Shown piece after piece: positions 1-7,936 of a stretch of DNA of 20,083 bases (positions are counted from its first letter, which is position 1; the number at the start of each line of letters is the position of its first letter). The position numbers were made by a program, and so were the translations under genes. Under the pieces are notes generated by a model. It saw only the letters and a program-made list of their open reading frames with translations. It searched no databases and was not told where the DNA came from. The stretch comes from a virus: positions 1 to 20,083 of the IMG/VR virus record IMGVR_UViG_3300007071_000008; one strand, written 5' to 3'.

Positions 1-1
1 C

Positions 2-1150
2 ACCGCGGCTCTCGGGCTCCTCGAGCGCGAGATCGTCCTGCCGCGCCTGGTGACGCGCATGGCCGAGGCCGACTTCGTCGGCGCCAAGGACGACACGGTC
101 AACATCAAGGTCGGGGCGTACGCGACCGCCCGGACCCGGGGGCTGCGGTCCGGGGCCGCCCGTACCCGCGACGAGCTCACCGAGCGGACGGTCGCCGTGC
201 AGCTCGCGACCGACGTCTACAAGGACATCAAGCTCACCGACGAGAACCTGACGCTGGATGTCCGGAACTTCGACGAGCAGGTCCTCCAGCCGGCGATGGC
301 GGCCGTCGCCCGGAAGATCGAGGAGGAGCTGGTCTCCACCATCACCGGGGCGACCTACGCCAAGTCGATCGCGTTCTCGTACTCGACCGGGAACGTCTGG
401 AAGGACCTCATCGTCAAGGCCCGGGAGCTCCTGAACAAGGCGAGGGTGCCCTCGGGCGGCCGGGTGCTGGCGGTCGGGAGCGGCATCGAGACCGCGATGC
501 TGAACACCGACCTGTTCGTCCAGGCCCAGCAGTCGGGCACCACCGAGGCCCTCGAGGAGGCGACCATCGGCCGGAAGGCCGGCTTCCAGATCGTCTCGCT
601 CCCGGCGCTCGGTCCGGACGAGGCCTACGCCTTCCACCCGACCGCCTACGCCCTGGCGCAGATGGCCCCGGTCGTGCCGGCCGGGGCGCCGTGGGGCGCC
701 TCCCGGAGCTTCGGCGGCTTCGCGCTGCGGGCCGTGCAGGTGCTGGACTCGGCCTCGATCGAGGACATCCTGGCGCTCGACGCCTACCTCGGGGCGACCG
801 CCGTCAAGGACGCCGGGTACTTCGACGCCAACGGTGTGTTCTTCCCGGCCGAAGGACAGCTCGGCGACGTCAAGAGCGGGACCGCATCGGCGACCACCGA
901 CAACATCTCGGTGACCAACCACGGGTACGCGGTCGACGACCTCGTCGTCTTCACCGCGCTCACCGGTGGGGCGCCGCTCCAGGTCAACCGGGCCTACTAC
1001 GTGGTGCAGGTGGTGGACGCCAACACCTTCAAGGTCTCGGCCACGAAGGGCGGCACCGCGATCGACATCACGTCCGACGCGACGGCGCTCTCGGTCCGGA
1101 AGAACGGGCACGAGATCCTCGTGCGGGCGGTGAAGATCACGGCGTCGTAA
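2..1150 (+). CDS. Major capsid (coat) protein, P22 gp5-like, 5' partial
   Basis: The reading frame is open from base 2 without a start codon, so the true start lies outside the window; the GTG at 50 is internal because the residues before it (ALGLLEREIVLPRLV) match the conserved N-terminal helix of P22-like coat proteins. The following segment, with ADF, GDTV-like (DDTV) and a basic-acidic stretch, and the long middle domain fit this HK97-fold family, which builds the icosahedral head. About 380 residues are visible. The last 90 residues (from about base 880) form a separate beta-rich domain with the YYVV...NTFKVSAT...GG pattern often seen as an add-on in phage structural proteins. The gene opens the head-to-tail module and is followed by a strong hairpin. 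Family assignment is from recalled patterns; the structural role is well supported by gene order. Confidence 0.85.
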   Translation, partial: TAALGLLEREIVLPRLVTRMAEADFVGAKDDTVNIKVGAYATARTRGLRSGAARTRDELTERTVAVQLATDVYKDIKLTDENLTLDVRNFDEQVLQPAMAAVARKIEEELVSTITGATYAKSIAFSYSTGNVWKDLIVKARELLNKARVPSGGRVLAVGSGIETAMLNTDLFVQAQQSGTTEALEEATIGRKAGFQIVSLPALGPDEAYAFHPTAYALAQMAPVVPAGAPWGASRSFGGFALRAVQVLDSASIEDILALDAYLGATAVKDAGYFDANGVFFPAEGQLGDVKSGTASATTDNISVTNHGYAVDDLVVFTALTGGAPLQVNRAYYVVQVVDANTFKVSATKGGTAIDITSDATALSVRKNGHEILVRAVKITAS

Positions 1151-1158
1151 GGCGCAAA

Positions 1159-1190
1159 GGCGCGGGCCCCGCCCCGGCGGGGCCCGCGCC
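1159..1190 (+). terminator. GC-rich hairpin after the coat gene
   Basis: Two 15-base arms (1159-1173 and 1176-1190) are perfect reverse complements separated by two bases, placed 8 bases after the coat gene stop. There is no T-tract, so a classical intrinsic terminator is not shown. Position suggests partial termination or mRNA 3'-end protection that keeps coat expression above that of the downstream connector genes. Confidence 0.6.
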
Positions 1191-1214
1191 TCACGACCGG
1201 GAGGAGGTGAGGTG

Positions 1215-1406
1215 ATGGTCGAGGTGGTCTACGAGGGGCCCGACGACGTGGTGGTCGTGGGCACGGTGGAGCCGGCCCGGGGCGGCCCGGTCGAGGTCTC
1301 CCCGGCCGTGGCGAAGCTCGTCGCCGGCCGGGGCGACGTCCGGGTGCTGGGGCCCGCGGGGCGGCGGCGCGGCCGGGCCCAGCCTCAGGAGGAAGCCGAG
1401 GACTAG
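1215..1406 (+). CDS. Small head-region protein, function unknown
   Basis: This 63-residue protein starts at ATG 1215 behind a strong GGAGGAGGTGAGG site at 1200-1212; GTG 1212 is an alternative but lies within that site. It is rich in valine and acidic residues in the first half and ends in an Arg/Gln/Glu-rich tail. No signal peptide or membrane segment is seen. It lies between the coat gene and the gp6-like connector, where many siphoviruses carry a short head protein of unknown function. The stop codon abuts the next start directly, indicating coupled translation. I do not recognise a family. Confidence 0.65.
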   Translation: MVEVVYEGPDDVVVVGTVEPARGGPVEVSPAVAKLVAGRGDVRVLGPAGRRRGRAQPQEEAED

Positions 1407-1847
1407 GTGGCCAACTACGCCACGCCGGCCGACGTCCGGAACCGCACGGGCATCCGTCCCGGCGACCTCGGGTTCGGGACCGACGCGGAGCTCGAGGCGT
1501 TCCTCACCGGGCTCCTCGAGCAGCTCTCGGACCTCATGAACCGGTGGATGCGGCGGGACTGGCTGGACGAGCTCGCGCGTGGTCTCATCACCGCCATCCC
1601 GGCCGGGCTGCACGCCATCGCCGCCGACATGGCGGCCCAGGCCGTGCGGGAGATGGTCGCGACGCGCCAGACGCCGGTCGTGCGGATCGACGACTTCGCC
1701 GTCCGGCCCATCACGGGGCAGCTCCTCACCCCGGACATCCGGGAGCGGCTCCGGCTGTACGCGGCCGGCCGGGGTGCCTCCTCCCAGGAGCTCGCCCTGC
1801 CCGACCTCGCTGGCGCGACGTGGGCCGTGGACGCGGGGGCGCTCTGA
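1407..1847 (+). CDS. Head-tail connector, gp6-like adaptor
   Basis: A 146-residue protein starting with GTG immediately after the preceding TAG. The N-terminus (YATPADVRNRTGI) followed by acidic, helix-rich segments with an MxxW motif and a C-terminal piece ending in LRLYA resembles the gp6-like head-tail adaptor family of HK97-type phages, which forms the ring between portal and tail. Position after the coat gene and before a gp10-like gene supports this. The assignment rests on gene order and general helical pattern rather than a diagnostic motif. Confidence 0.65.
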   Translation: MANYATPADVRNRTGIRPGDLGFGTDAELEAFLTGLLEQLSDLMNRWMRRDWLDELARGLITAIPAGLHAIAADMAAQAVREMVATRQTPVVRIDDFAVRPITGQLLTPDIRERLRLYAAGRGASSQELALPDLAGATWAVDAGAL

Positions 1848-2236
1848 TGCCGGGCTTCGAGCTCGTCGTCGACGACCGCGAGGTCGTCCGGCTGCTCCGG
1901 CGGGCCGAGGAGGGCGTCCGGGAGCTCCCGGAGAAGATCGCCCGGGCGGTCGCCGAGGAGGCCACCGAGGAGTCGCGGTCCCGCGGCATCACCTGGCGGC
2001 CGCGGACGGAACCCGACCTCGCGGCCGAGGCCGAGCAGTGGTGGGCCCACTTCCTCGCGCGCGGCACGCGGCCCCACGGGCCCCGACGCGCCCCGAGGCT
2101 CCGCCTCCTCCTGGGCGGCGGGGAGGTCGGCTGGGCCATGGAGGTCGCCGGCGTCCGGGCCGACCCGTTCCACGAGCGCGCCATCTCCCGGGCCCGGACC
2201 CGGCTCGAGGAGCTCGCCCGGGAGGTGCTCGGCTGA
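1847..2236 (+). CDS. Neck / tail completion protein, HK97 gp10-like
   Basis: A 129-residue protein starting at ATG 1847, overlapping the previous stop by one base (TGATG). The N-terminal half is a charged amphipathic helix (about residues 15-45) as in gp10-like proteins. The centre has an HFLARGTRPH segment resembling the 'H..E.GT....P.P' pattern of that family, and it ends in a helical segment. Such proteins join the finished head to the tail. The start is supported by the overlap and by the lack of sensible homology upstream in the same frame. Confidence 0.6.
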   Translation: MPGFELVVDDREVVRLLRRAEEGVRELPEKIARAVAEEATEESRSRGITWRPRTEPDLAAEAEQWWAHFLARGTRPHGPRRAPRLRLLLGGGEVGWAMEVAGVRADPFHERAISRARTRLEELAREVLG

Positions 2237-2670
2237 TGCCGAGGCTGGACGAGGCGGTCCTGGAGATCCTGGACCGTGTCCGGGCCGAGCTCTCCTCGGC
2301 CCCCGAGCTCGCCGAGGTGCGGGCCGTCGTCGGGGGCACGAGGGCGAGGCCGATGCCGGAGCTCCCGGCGATCTGGGTGGTCCCCGAGCCGGCGACCCAG
2401 GACGCGGAGACCTACGGAGCCGAGGAGACCTGGACCCTGCCACTCGGTCTCGCGGCCCTCGTGCGGTCGGACGACCCCGAGCAGGGGGCGCGCGACGCCG
2501 CGCGGCTGGCGGCGCTCGCCCGCCGCGTCGCGCTCCGGGCCCTGCCCATGCCGTGGGTCACCTGGGTCCGCTCGAGCAGGGCCGACCTCGAGGCCCGCTC
2601 GACCGAGGCGAACCGGACCCTGTACTGGGCCGACGTGACCGTGGAAGTTCGCTTCAGCCTGGAGGAGTGA
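2236..2670 (+). CDS. Tail terminator candidate
   Basis: A 144-residue protein, ATG 2236 overlapping the previous stop (TGATG). Sequence order is an N-terminal helix, a strand with ELPAIWVVPEP, a middle part with ETW..PLGLAALVRSDDPE, a helix rich in Ala/Arg and a final strand ending WADVTVEVRF. This alpha/beta layout, length and position directly before the tail tube gene match tail terminator (gpU-like or minor tail) proteins that cap the tail tube. No catalytic motif is present or expected. The exact family is not recognised; the role is inferred from synteny. Confidence 0.55.
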   Translation: MPRLDEAVLEILDRVRAELSSAPELAEVRAVVGGTRARPMPELPAIWVVPEPATQDAETYGAEETWTLPLGLAALVRSDDPEQGARDAARLAALARRVALRALPMPWVTWVRSSRADLEARSTEANRTLYWADVTVEVRFSLEE

Positions 2671-2870
2671 TGTGGCGCATCGAAGGTGACGAGGTCGTGT
2701 GGACCGGCCGCGAGCCGTACCGCCACCCGGTGGGGGAGCGGGCGGTCTTTTACTGGCCGGGTGAGCGGCTGAGCCTCGAGCGCGCGGAGGAGCTCGGCCT
2801 CCCCGTGGAGGCTCCGCCGGCGCGAGCCCGGCCCCAGGTCAAGGGGGAGACGGAGGAGGCTGAGCGATGA
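2670..2870 (+). CDS. Small protein before the tail tube gene, unknown
   Basis: A 66-residue protein starting at ATG 2670 (overlap with the previous TGA) and ending 4 bases inside the next gene, so it sits in a coupled chain. It begins MWRIEGDEVVWTGREPY and ends in a charged Lys/Glu tail. No membrane segment or cysteine is seen. Short genes of this kind between terminator and tube genes are frequent in siphoviruses but have no assigned role. It is accepted as real because of the overlaps on both sides. Confidence 0.55.
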   Translation: MWRIEGDEVVWTGREPYRHPVGERAVFYWPGERLSLERAEELGLPVEAPPARARPQVKGETEEAER

Positions 2871-3283
2871 CGAAGTACGCAGGCAGGCAGCTCGAGCTGC
2901 TCATCGGGGACGGAGGCTCCCCCGAGAACTTCGCGGTGGTCGGTCAGGTGACGTCCCTCGGCGAGGCCGGGTCGTCGCGGGACCTGATCGATGCCTCCGC
3001 GTACGGCGACGACTGGAAGGACTACGTCGTGGGCCAGCAGGACGGCGCGGAGCTCGAGGTGCAGATCGCCTACGACCCGGCGAACACCCAGCACGACGCG
3101 ATCCAGAGCGCCTACGCGGCAGCCACGAAGCGGAACTTCCAGCTCCGGCACACCCCGGCCGGGTTCCAGGTCCAGTTCCCGGCCTACGTGACGGCCTTCA
3201 GCCGGGGCGCGGAGCGGGACGGGCTCCTGCAGCTGTCGGCCACGCTCAAGATCGTGGCCCCGGGCGTGACCGACCTGACCTGA
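2867..3283 (+). CDS. Major tail (tube) protein
   Basis: A 138-residue protein starting at ATG 2867. The pattern is typical of siphovirus tail tube subunits: a short N-terminal strand, DLIDASAYGDDWKDYVVGQQDGAELEVQI-like central region with the conserved acid-rich loop, a QLRH segment with an aromatic FQVQFPAYV strand, and a final strand (QLSATLKIVAPG). Such proteins polymerise into hexameric rings around the tape measure. It is directly upstream of the assembly chaperones and tape measure gene, which fixes the role well. Confidence 0.8.
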   Translation: MTKYAGRQLELLIGDGGSPENFAVVGQVTSLGEAGSSRDLIDASAYGDDWKDYVVGQQDGAELEVQIAYDPANTQHDAIQSAYAAATKRNFQLRHTPAGFQVQFPAYVTAFSRGAERDGLLQLSATLKIVAPGVTDLT

Positions 3284-3284
3284 G

Positions 3285-3659
3285 ATGGGGCTCGACAGGC
3301 AGGCGTTCCTGGAGGCCCTCGAGGCGCGCCGGCGCGAGCTCGTCGAGGTGGAGGTGCCGACGCTCGGAGGCACGGTGCACATCCGCAGGCTCCGCGTCGC
3401 GGACCTCGAGGAGCTCGGCCTCCTCTCGGGCGGGCAGCCGAGCCTCGAGGCCCTCGTCGGGCTGGTCGCGCGGTCGCTGGCCGCGGCGGACGGGTCCCCG
3501 CTGCTCGCCGCCGAGGAGGCCTCCCGGATGGCCGAGGCCGACCTGGAGACGTTCCTGCGGCTCTTCGCCGCCGCGGCGGAGGTGAACGGGGTGGGTTCCG
3601 CCGAGGAGCTGATGGCGGGTTTCGGCGGAGCCCGGCGCGAGGACTCCTCCATCGCCTGA
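3285..3659 (+). CDS. Tail assembly chaperone, short form (gpG-like)
   Basis: A 124-residue protein in zero frame from ATG 3285, two bases after the tail tube stop. It has an N-terminal beta portion with VEVPTLGGTVHIRRLRVADLEEL and a helical C-terminal part with conserved acidic residues, as in gpG-like chaperones that coat the tape measure protein before tube assembly. The C-terminal 11 residues after the slippery site at 3617-3623 look random, consistent with their replacement in the frameshifted long form. The TGA stop at 3657-3659 ends the short form. Confidence 0.75.
   Translation: MGLDRQAFLEALEARRRELVEVEVPTLGGTVHIRRLRVADLEELGLLSGGQPSLEALVGLVARSLAAADGSPLLAAEEASRMAEADLETFLRLFAAAAEVNGVGSAEELMAGFGGARREDSSIA
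3617..3623 (+). promoter_or_regulatory. -1 ribosomal frameshift slippery heptamer GGGTTTC
   Basis: In zero frame the bases read (gc)G GGT TTC, a textbook X XXY YYZ heptamer. Slippage by -1 re-pairs as GGG TTT and continues CGG CGG AGC without a stop to 3953. The location, 34 bases before the zero-frame stop and just before a typical gpT-like region, matches the programmed frameshift of lambda G/GT and most siphoviruses. Confidence 0.85.
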
Positions 3660-3955
3660 GCCTCGCGCTGGGCCGCACGGTCGAGGAGGTCGAGGCGACG
3701 ATGAGCGCAGCCGAGCTGGCGGCCTGGGCTGCCTTCGAGAGGCGCTTCGGCCCGCTCACCGTGCACGAGCGCGTCGACGCCGCGGCGGCGCTCGTGGCGT
3801 GGTCCGTGGCGCGGGCGCTCGGGGCCACCCGCGCGCAGGACCCGGGCGCGTTCCTGCCCCGGTGGGCCGAGGCGGATGGCCCCGAGCCGCCGGGCCAGGA
3901 CCTGGAGGAGCAGATCCGGATCATCCGCCGGCTGCAGGGGAGGTCGGATGGCTAG
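3623..3955 (+). CDS. Tail assembly chaperone, -1 frameshift extension (gpGT-like)
   Basis: This is the -1 frame continuation of the chaperone gene, giving a fusion of about 223 residues (113 from zero frame and 110 from this part). The extension begins RRSPARGLLHRLSLALGRT and continues VEEVEATMSAAELAAWAAF, a pattern widely conserved in phage tail assembly proteins. The conserved part starts about 50 bases before the first ATG in this frame (3701), so translation by frameshift explains it better than an independent start. It overlaps the tape measure start by 8 bases. In lambda the T domain recruits tail tube subunits; the same role is inferred. Confidence 0.8.
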   Translation, partial: RRSPARGLLHRLSLALGRTVEEVEATMSAAELAAWAAFERRFGPLTVHERVDAAAALVAWSVARALGATRAQDPGAFLPRWAEADGPEPPGQDLEEQIRIIRRLQGRSDG

Positions 3956-5789
3956 CCTCCTGGACATCCTGATCCGGGCCCGAGACCAGGCCTCCGGCGC
4001 CATCTCCCGCGTCGGCTCGTCGGTCCGGGATCTCGGTGCCGGGGTCCAGGCCGCCGGCGCCAAGATCTCGGCCGTCGGAGACGCCATGACCCGCACGGTC
4101 ACCCCGGCCGCGGCAGGCGTGGCCCTGGCCCTCGGCAAGATCGCCTCGAGCTGGAACGAGGCGCAGCGCACGCTCCGGCTCGGCAACACGCAGGAGGAGT
4201 TCGAGGCGCTCGTGGCGAGCGCCCGCCGCGTCGCGGGCGGCGTCACCCAGCCCTTCGAGGCCGTCGCCGCCGCCCTCGACGAGGTCGCCGACAGGACCGG
4301 GCTCACCGGCAAGCCGCTCGAGCGGCTCACGAAGCGGTTCCTGCAGCTCGAGCACATCACCGGCGAGGCGGCCTCCTCGACGATCCCCGCCGTGGTGCGG
4401 GCGTTCGCCGACTGGGGCGTCCGGATCCGGGAGCAGCAGGCCACGCTCGACGCCCTGATGCGCGCCTCCGAGGCGAGCGGCGCCGGCGTCGGCGAGCTCG
4501 CGACGCAGGTGCAGCAGTTCGGCGCACCGCTCCGGCAGCTCGGGTTCTCGCTCACGGAGGCGACGGCGATGTTCGCCGCCTTCGAGAAGGGTGGGGTGAA
4601 CACCGCCGCCGTCATGCCCGGCATCCGGATGGCGATCAAGAACCTCGCGGCGCCTTCAGACGAGCTGGCGCGGACCTTCAAGCGCCTCGGTATCGACGCG
4701 AAGGACCCGAAGACCGCCCTCACCCAGCTCTTCGAGGCGATCAAGGATGCCCCGAACCAGACCAAGGCGACGGAGCTCGCGCTCAAGGTGTTCGGTGCAC
4801 GCGCCGGGCCGGCGCTGGCCAGCGCGATCCGGGAGGGCAAGCTCGACTTCTCCGCGTTCGTGCGGGAGATCGAGAGCGGCAGGGGGACGATCAAGGATGC
4901 CGCCCGCGAGAGCCGCACGCTCGCCGACCGGTTCGCCATGCTCCGCAACCGCATCGTCGGCGCGCTCGGCCCCTTCGCGGACCTCGGCTCGTTCCTCGCT
5001 TCCGGCGTTGCCGCGGTCGGGCCCTTCCTGATGGGCCTCGGCCAGCTCATCACGGTGCTCGGGAAGGTACGGCTCGCGACGATCGCCGCGCTCGGCGTCT
5101 GGGCGCTCGTCGCCGCAGCCGTCGTCGCCGTCGTCGTGCTGATCATCAAGAACTGGGACAAGGTCAAGGCGTTCCTGCTCAAGGCGTGGGAGGCGCTCAA
5201 GGGGGCGGCGCTCAAGGTCTGGGCGGCCATCAAGGGGGCCGCGCTCAGGCTGTGGAGCGCGATCAAGGCCCCGGTCCAGGCCTACCTCGGGTTCTGGCGC
5301 GGAGCGTTCAACACCATCTGGGGCGTCGCGAAGGCGGTCTGGGACAAGATCGCCGGGGCCGCCCGATGGGCGTGGGACCGGATCAAGGGCGTCTGGTCCG
5401 CCGTGAGGGGCTGGTTCCGCGACCTCTTCAACGGGATCAAGGACATGGCCAAGGACGTCTGGAGTGGGATCGTCGACGCCGTCAAGACGATCTGGAACGG
5501 CCTCGCGGGCCTCTGGAACCGGGGACCGGGGAGCTGGCGAATCGGGTTCCCGTCGTGGGTTCCAGGGCTCGGCGGCAAGGGCTGGGACGTCCCCGACCTG
5601 CCGCTCCTGGCGCATGGGGGCATCGTCACCCGCCCGACGGTCGCGGTCCTCGGCGAGGCCGGGCCGGAGGCCGTGATCCCGCTCTCGCGCGCGCGACCGC
5701 CGCTCCGGGTCGACGTGCGGCTCGTGGTCGACCGGCGCCGGTTCGTCGGGGCCACCGACGCCGAGTACGCCTGGGGAGGGCGGTGGTAG
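3948..5789 (+). CDS. Tape measure protein
   Basis: A 613-residue protein from ATG 3948; the frame is open further upstream but the overlap with the chaperone stop and the typical N-terminus (LLDILIRARDQASGAISRVG) set the start. It has a long helical N-terminal domain (TP901-like), a hydrophobic membrane-like stretch near residues 380-400 (VAAAVVAVVVLII), a Trp-rich 11-residue repeat region (about 410-525) and the frequent C-terminal motif HGGI..RPTVAVLGEAGPEAVIPL. Such proteins set tail length and help DNA passage. At about 1.5 angstrom per residue it predicts a tail near 90 nm. It is the largest gene in the window. Confidence 0.9.
   Translation: MASLLDILIRARDQASGAISRVGSSVRDLGAGVQAAGAKISAVGDAMTRTVTPAAAGVALALGKIASSWNEAQRTLRLGNTQEEFEALVASARRVAGGVTQPFEAVAAALDEVADRTGLTGKPLERLTKRFLQLEHITGEAASSTIPAVVRAFADWGVRIREQQATLDALMRASEASGAGVGELATQVQQFGAPLRQLGFSLTEATAMFAAFEKGGVNTAAVMPGIRMAIKNLAAPSDELARTFKRLGIDAKDPKTALTQLFEAIKDAPNQTKATELALKVFGARAGPALASAIREGKLDFSAFVREIESGRGTIKDAARESRTLADRFAMLRNRIVGALGPFADLGSFLASGVAAVGPFLMGLGQLITVLGKVRLATIAALGVWALVAAAVVAVVVLIIKNWDKVKAFLLKAWEALKGAALKVWAAIKGAALRLWSAIKAPVQAYLGFWRGAFNTIWGVAKAVWDKIAGAARWAWDRIKGVWSAVRGWFRDLFNGIKDMAKDVWSGIVDAVKTIWNGLAGLWNRGPGSWRIGFPSWVPGLGGKGWDVPDLPLLAHGGIVTRPTVAVLGEAGPEAVIPLSRARPPLRVDVRLVVDRRRFVGATDAEYAWGGRW
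5182..5520 (+). repeat. Hendecad (11-residue) Trp repeats in tape measure gene
   Basis: The coding sequence shows repeated 33-base units; the clearest are KAWEALKGAAL, KVWAAIKGAAL and RLWSAIKAP, followed by more diverged Trp-spaced units to LAGLWN. Period-11 helices with regularly spaced Trp are common in tape measure proteins and fit a coiled or bundled helix inside the tube. Confidence 0.7.
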
Positions 5790-6800
5790 GTGGCCTACTC
5801 GATCCGGCTCTACGACCTGGCCGGGAACCTGGTGGCGAGCCCCGCTCCGTTCGCCTCCGCTACCGCCCGGTGGGACCTCGACGGGCCGGGCTCGCTGGAG
5901 GTGACGCTCCGCGAGTCCCAGGCCGGAGGATGGGTCCCCGGCCAGAGGAGGGTCGAGCTCCTCGACGGGGCGAACGTGGTCTGGGGCGGATGGCTCCTCG
6001 GCCTCGAGGCGACCTGGGATCCCGACCGAGGCGTCGAGTACGCCGCGCGCTGCCTGGGGCACGCCGCGCCGCTCGAGCGCCGGTTCGTGCTCGCCGACCT
6101 GGTCTACCAGGCCACGGCGAGCACGACGATCGCCTGGAACCTGATCCAGCATGCCCAGGCCCAGCCGAACGGGGACCTCGGCATCACTCTCGGGACGATC
6201 ACCGGGACCCCGCCCACGCTCACGCGCCGGTACTGCGCCCCGCGGAACATCCTCGAGGCGATCGAGGAGCTCGCCTCGCGGGACCCGGGTGGCTTCGACT
6301 GGGAGGTCGACGCCGCCCGCCGCTTCAACGCCTGGGTCGGGGGCAGGGGCACCGACCGGAGCGCGACCGTCTCCTTCGCGCCCTCCCAGGCCCGGGAGAC
6401 GCGGATCTCCTGGGACGGCTCGGAGCTCCACACCTACGCCACTGCCGTGCCGCCGGAGGAGGGTCCGTGCGCGCCGGCGCCCACGACCCGCGCCGGGTCG
6501 CTCGCGGCCACCTACCTCCGCCAGGACGTCGTGGTGGACGCGGAGTCCTCGGACCCTGGCGAGCTCGCGGCCCTCGCCGACCACGAGCTCCTGATCTCCG
6601 GGCGAGCGCGCCTCCGCCTCGAGGTCGTCTACGAGGAGGGGCACGCGCCCCAGATCCACTCGCTCGAGCTCGGCGACCAGGCGATGGCCCAGCTCCCGGC
6701 GGTCTTCGGCGGCAACGTGAAGGTCCGGCTGATCTCCCGGCAGGTCTCGCTCGAGGACCGAGCCGTGCACTTCTGGGCGCTCGAGCTGGAGGCGGTCTGA
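5790..6800 (+). CDS. Minor tail / baseplate hub-like protein
   Basis: A 336-residue protein starting with GTG directly after the tape measure TAG. The N-terminus (YSIRLYDLAGNLVA) followed by a strand-rich domain with WGGWLLGLE and a later RYCAPRNILEAIEEL helix resembles the ReqiPepy6 gp37-like or gp27-like hub proteins of siphoviruses that attack Gram-positive hosts. Such proteins close the tail tube tip and carry the fibres. The place after the tape measure is where Dit/hub proteins are expected. The subfamily is uncertain since no separate distal tail protein is seen. Confidence 0.6.
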   Translation: MAYSIRLYDLAGNLVASPAPFASATARWDLDGPGSLEVTLRESQAGGWVPGQRRVELLDGANVVWGGWLLGLEATWDPDRGVEYAARCLGHAAPLERRFVLADLVYQATASTTIAWNLIQHAQAQPNGDLGITLGTITGTPPTLTRRYCAPRNILEAIEELASRDPGGFDWEVDAARRFNAWVGGRGTDRSATVSFAPSQARETRISWDGSELHTYATAVPPEEGPCAPAPTTRAGSLAATYLRQDVVVDAESSDPGELAALADHELLISGRARLRLEVVYEEGHAPQIHSLELGDQAMAQLPAVFGGNVKVRLISRQVSLEDRAVHFWALELEAV

Positions 6801-7936
6801 TGGCGCGGGTCCGCCGGCGCGGCCAGCACGCGGACCTCCGCCGCGCGCGCCGGCGGCGGAAGTCCCCCTGCGACCGCCCGCCGGCCCAGCCTACCGGCCT
6901 CACGGGATCGTTCGACCGGGCCGAGGGGGGCCGGGGGGCCGACCGGATCAGGGCCCAGCTCCGGTGGGACGAGGTCACCACCGACACCTCCGGCTTCCCG
7001 ATTCGCGTCCGCGCCTACAAGGTCGAGGTCGACTACTCGGCCAACGGAGTGGACTGGTTCCTGCGTTCTCGGCACACGGTGCTCGCCAAGGACGACGAGG
7101 ACCCCGGAACGAAGGCCCACCTGGTGCTCCGGGGGTTCCGCGGGCGCCTGCAGTACCGCTTCCGCGTCCGGCCCGTCGGCCGGGACGGCTGCAAAGGGCC
7201 CTGGTCCGCCTACCTCGTGCTCGGGTCCCCGGGCCCAGAGGAGCCGCCGGCGCCTTCGAACGTCCGGATCTTCCAGCGGTCGACGAACCGGCTGGTGGTC
7301 GACTGGGACGAGGCCCCGGACCCGGAGGACCCGGACCGGCGCCGGGACGACCAGTCCTGGTTCATCGTGCACTGGGCCACGACGCCCGACTTCGCCCAGG
7401 TCTACCGCAGGGAGAGGAAGGTCCACCGCACGCAGGTCTCCCTGCGCGTTCCCGAAGCGGATGAGGGGCTCACGTTCTACGCGCGGGTCGCCGCCGTGAA
7501 CGACCACGGCGACAAGAACGTCCGCTCAGCCTTCATCCCTGCCACCAGCTCGGGCAACAGCGATCCCCTCGCGACCCCTGACGGCGTCCAGGTCGGCAGA
7601 GCCGGACGCGACAAGCCGACCTTCTCGGTGCGCGGACGCCTCCGGGTGCTTCAAGAGGCTGACTCGCACGAGCTCGACATCGACGAGGCCATGACGATCC
7701 GGAAGGTCAGGGCGAGGGTCCGCGCCGCTCCGACCGGGGCGGACATCATCCTGAGGCTGTGGAAGAACAACAGCGTCCTCGTCGGCACCGTGACGATCCC
7801 TGCGGGCGCGAAGCGGGGCGTCCTGGACGGGCTCTCTGTGCCGGTCGCCGATGGGGATGCGCTCACGGTCGAGGTCGCGCAGGTCGGCTCGACCTTCCCC
7901 GGCAGGCATCTGACGGTCAGGGTGGTGATGGACTGA
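6800..7936 (+). CDS. Minor tail protein with FnIII-like domains
   Basis: A 378-residue protein from ATG 6800 (TGATG overlap). After a basic N-terminal tail of about 25 residues it shows two FnIII-like units: PAQPTGLTGSFDR...YKVEVDYSANGVDW...YRFRVRPVGRDGCKGPWSAY, then PAPSNVRIFQRS...WFIVHWATT...YARVAAVNDHGDK. The third part, from about residue 260, is a beta-rich domain (MTIRKVRARVRAAPTGADIILRLWKNN) of the kind often found in receptor-facing tail proteins. FnIII domains in phage tails are thought to bind surface sugars. It is placed at the tail tip next to the hub. Confidence 0.7.
   Translation: MARVRRRGQHADLRRARRRRKSPCDRPPAQPTGLTGSFDRAEGGRGADRIRAQLRWDEVTTDTSGFPIRVRAYKVEVDYSANGVDWFLRSRHTVLAKDDEDPGTKAHLVLRGFRGRLQYRFRVRPVGRDGCKGPWSAYLVLGSPGPEEPPAPSNVRIFQRSTNRLVVDWDEAPDPEDPDRRRDDQSWFIVHWATTPDFAQVYRRERKVHRTQVSLRVPEADEGLTFYARVAAVNDHGDKNVRSAFIPATSSGNSDPLATPDGVQVGRAGRDKPTFSVRGRLRVLQEADSHELDIDEAMTIRKVRARVRAAPTGADIILRLWKNNSVLVGTVTIPAGAKRGVLDGLSVPVADGDALTVEVAQVGSTFPGRHLTVRVVMD

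Noticed and set aside
3701-3955. Independent gene starting at ATG 3701
   Set aside because: Conserved residues begin well before this ATG in the same frame and a slippery heptamer lies upstream, so it is better read as the frameshift extension.
2750-5266. Very long minus-strand open frame (838 codons) opposite the tail genes
   Set aside because: It is antisense to recognised tail tube, chaperone and tape measure genes, has Arg/Ser/Ala-rich composition typical of GC-rich shadow frames, and lacks any domain.
4656-6770. Long minus-strand open frame (704 codons) opposite tape measure and hub genes
   Set aside because: Composition is dominated by Arg, Pro, Gly and Asp with no recognisable fold; shadow of the plus-strand genes.
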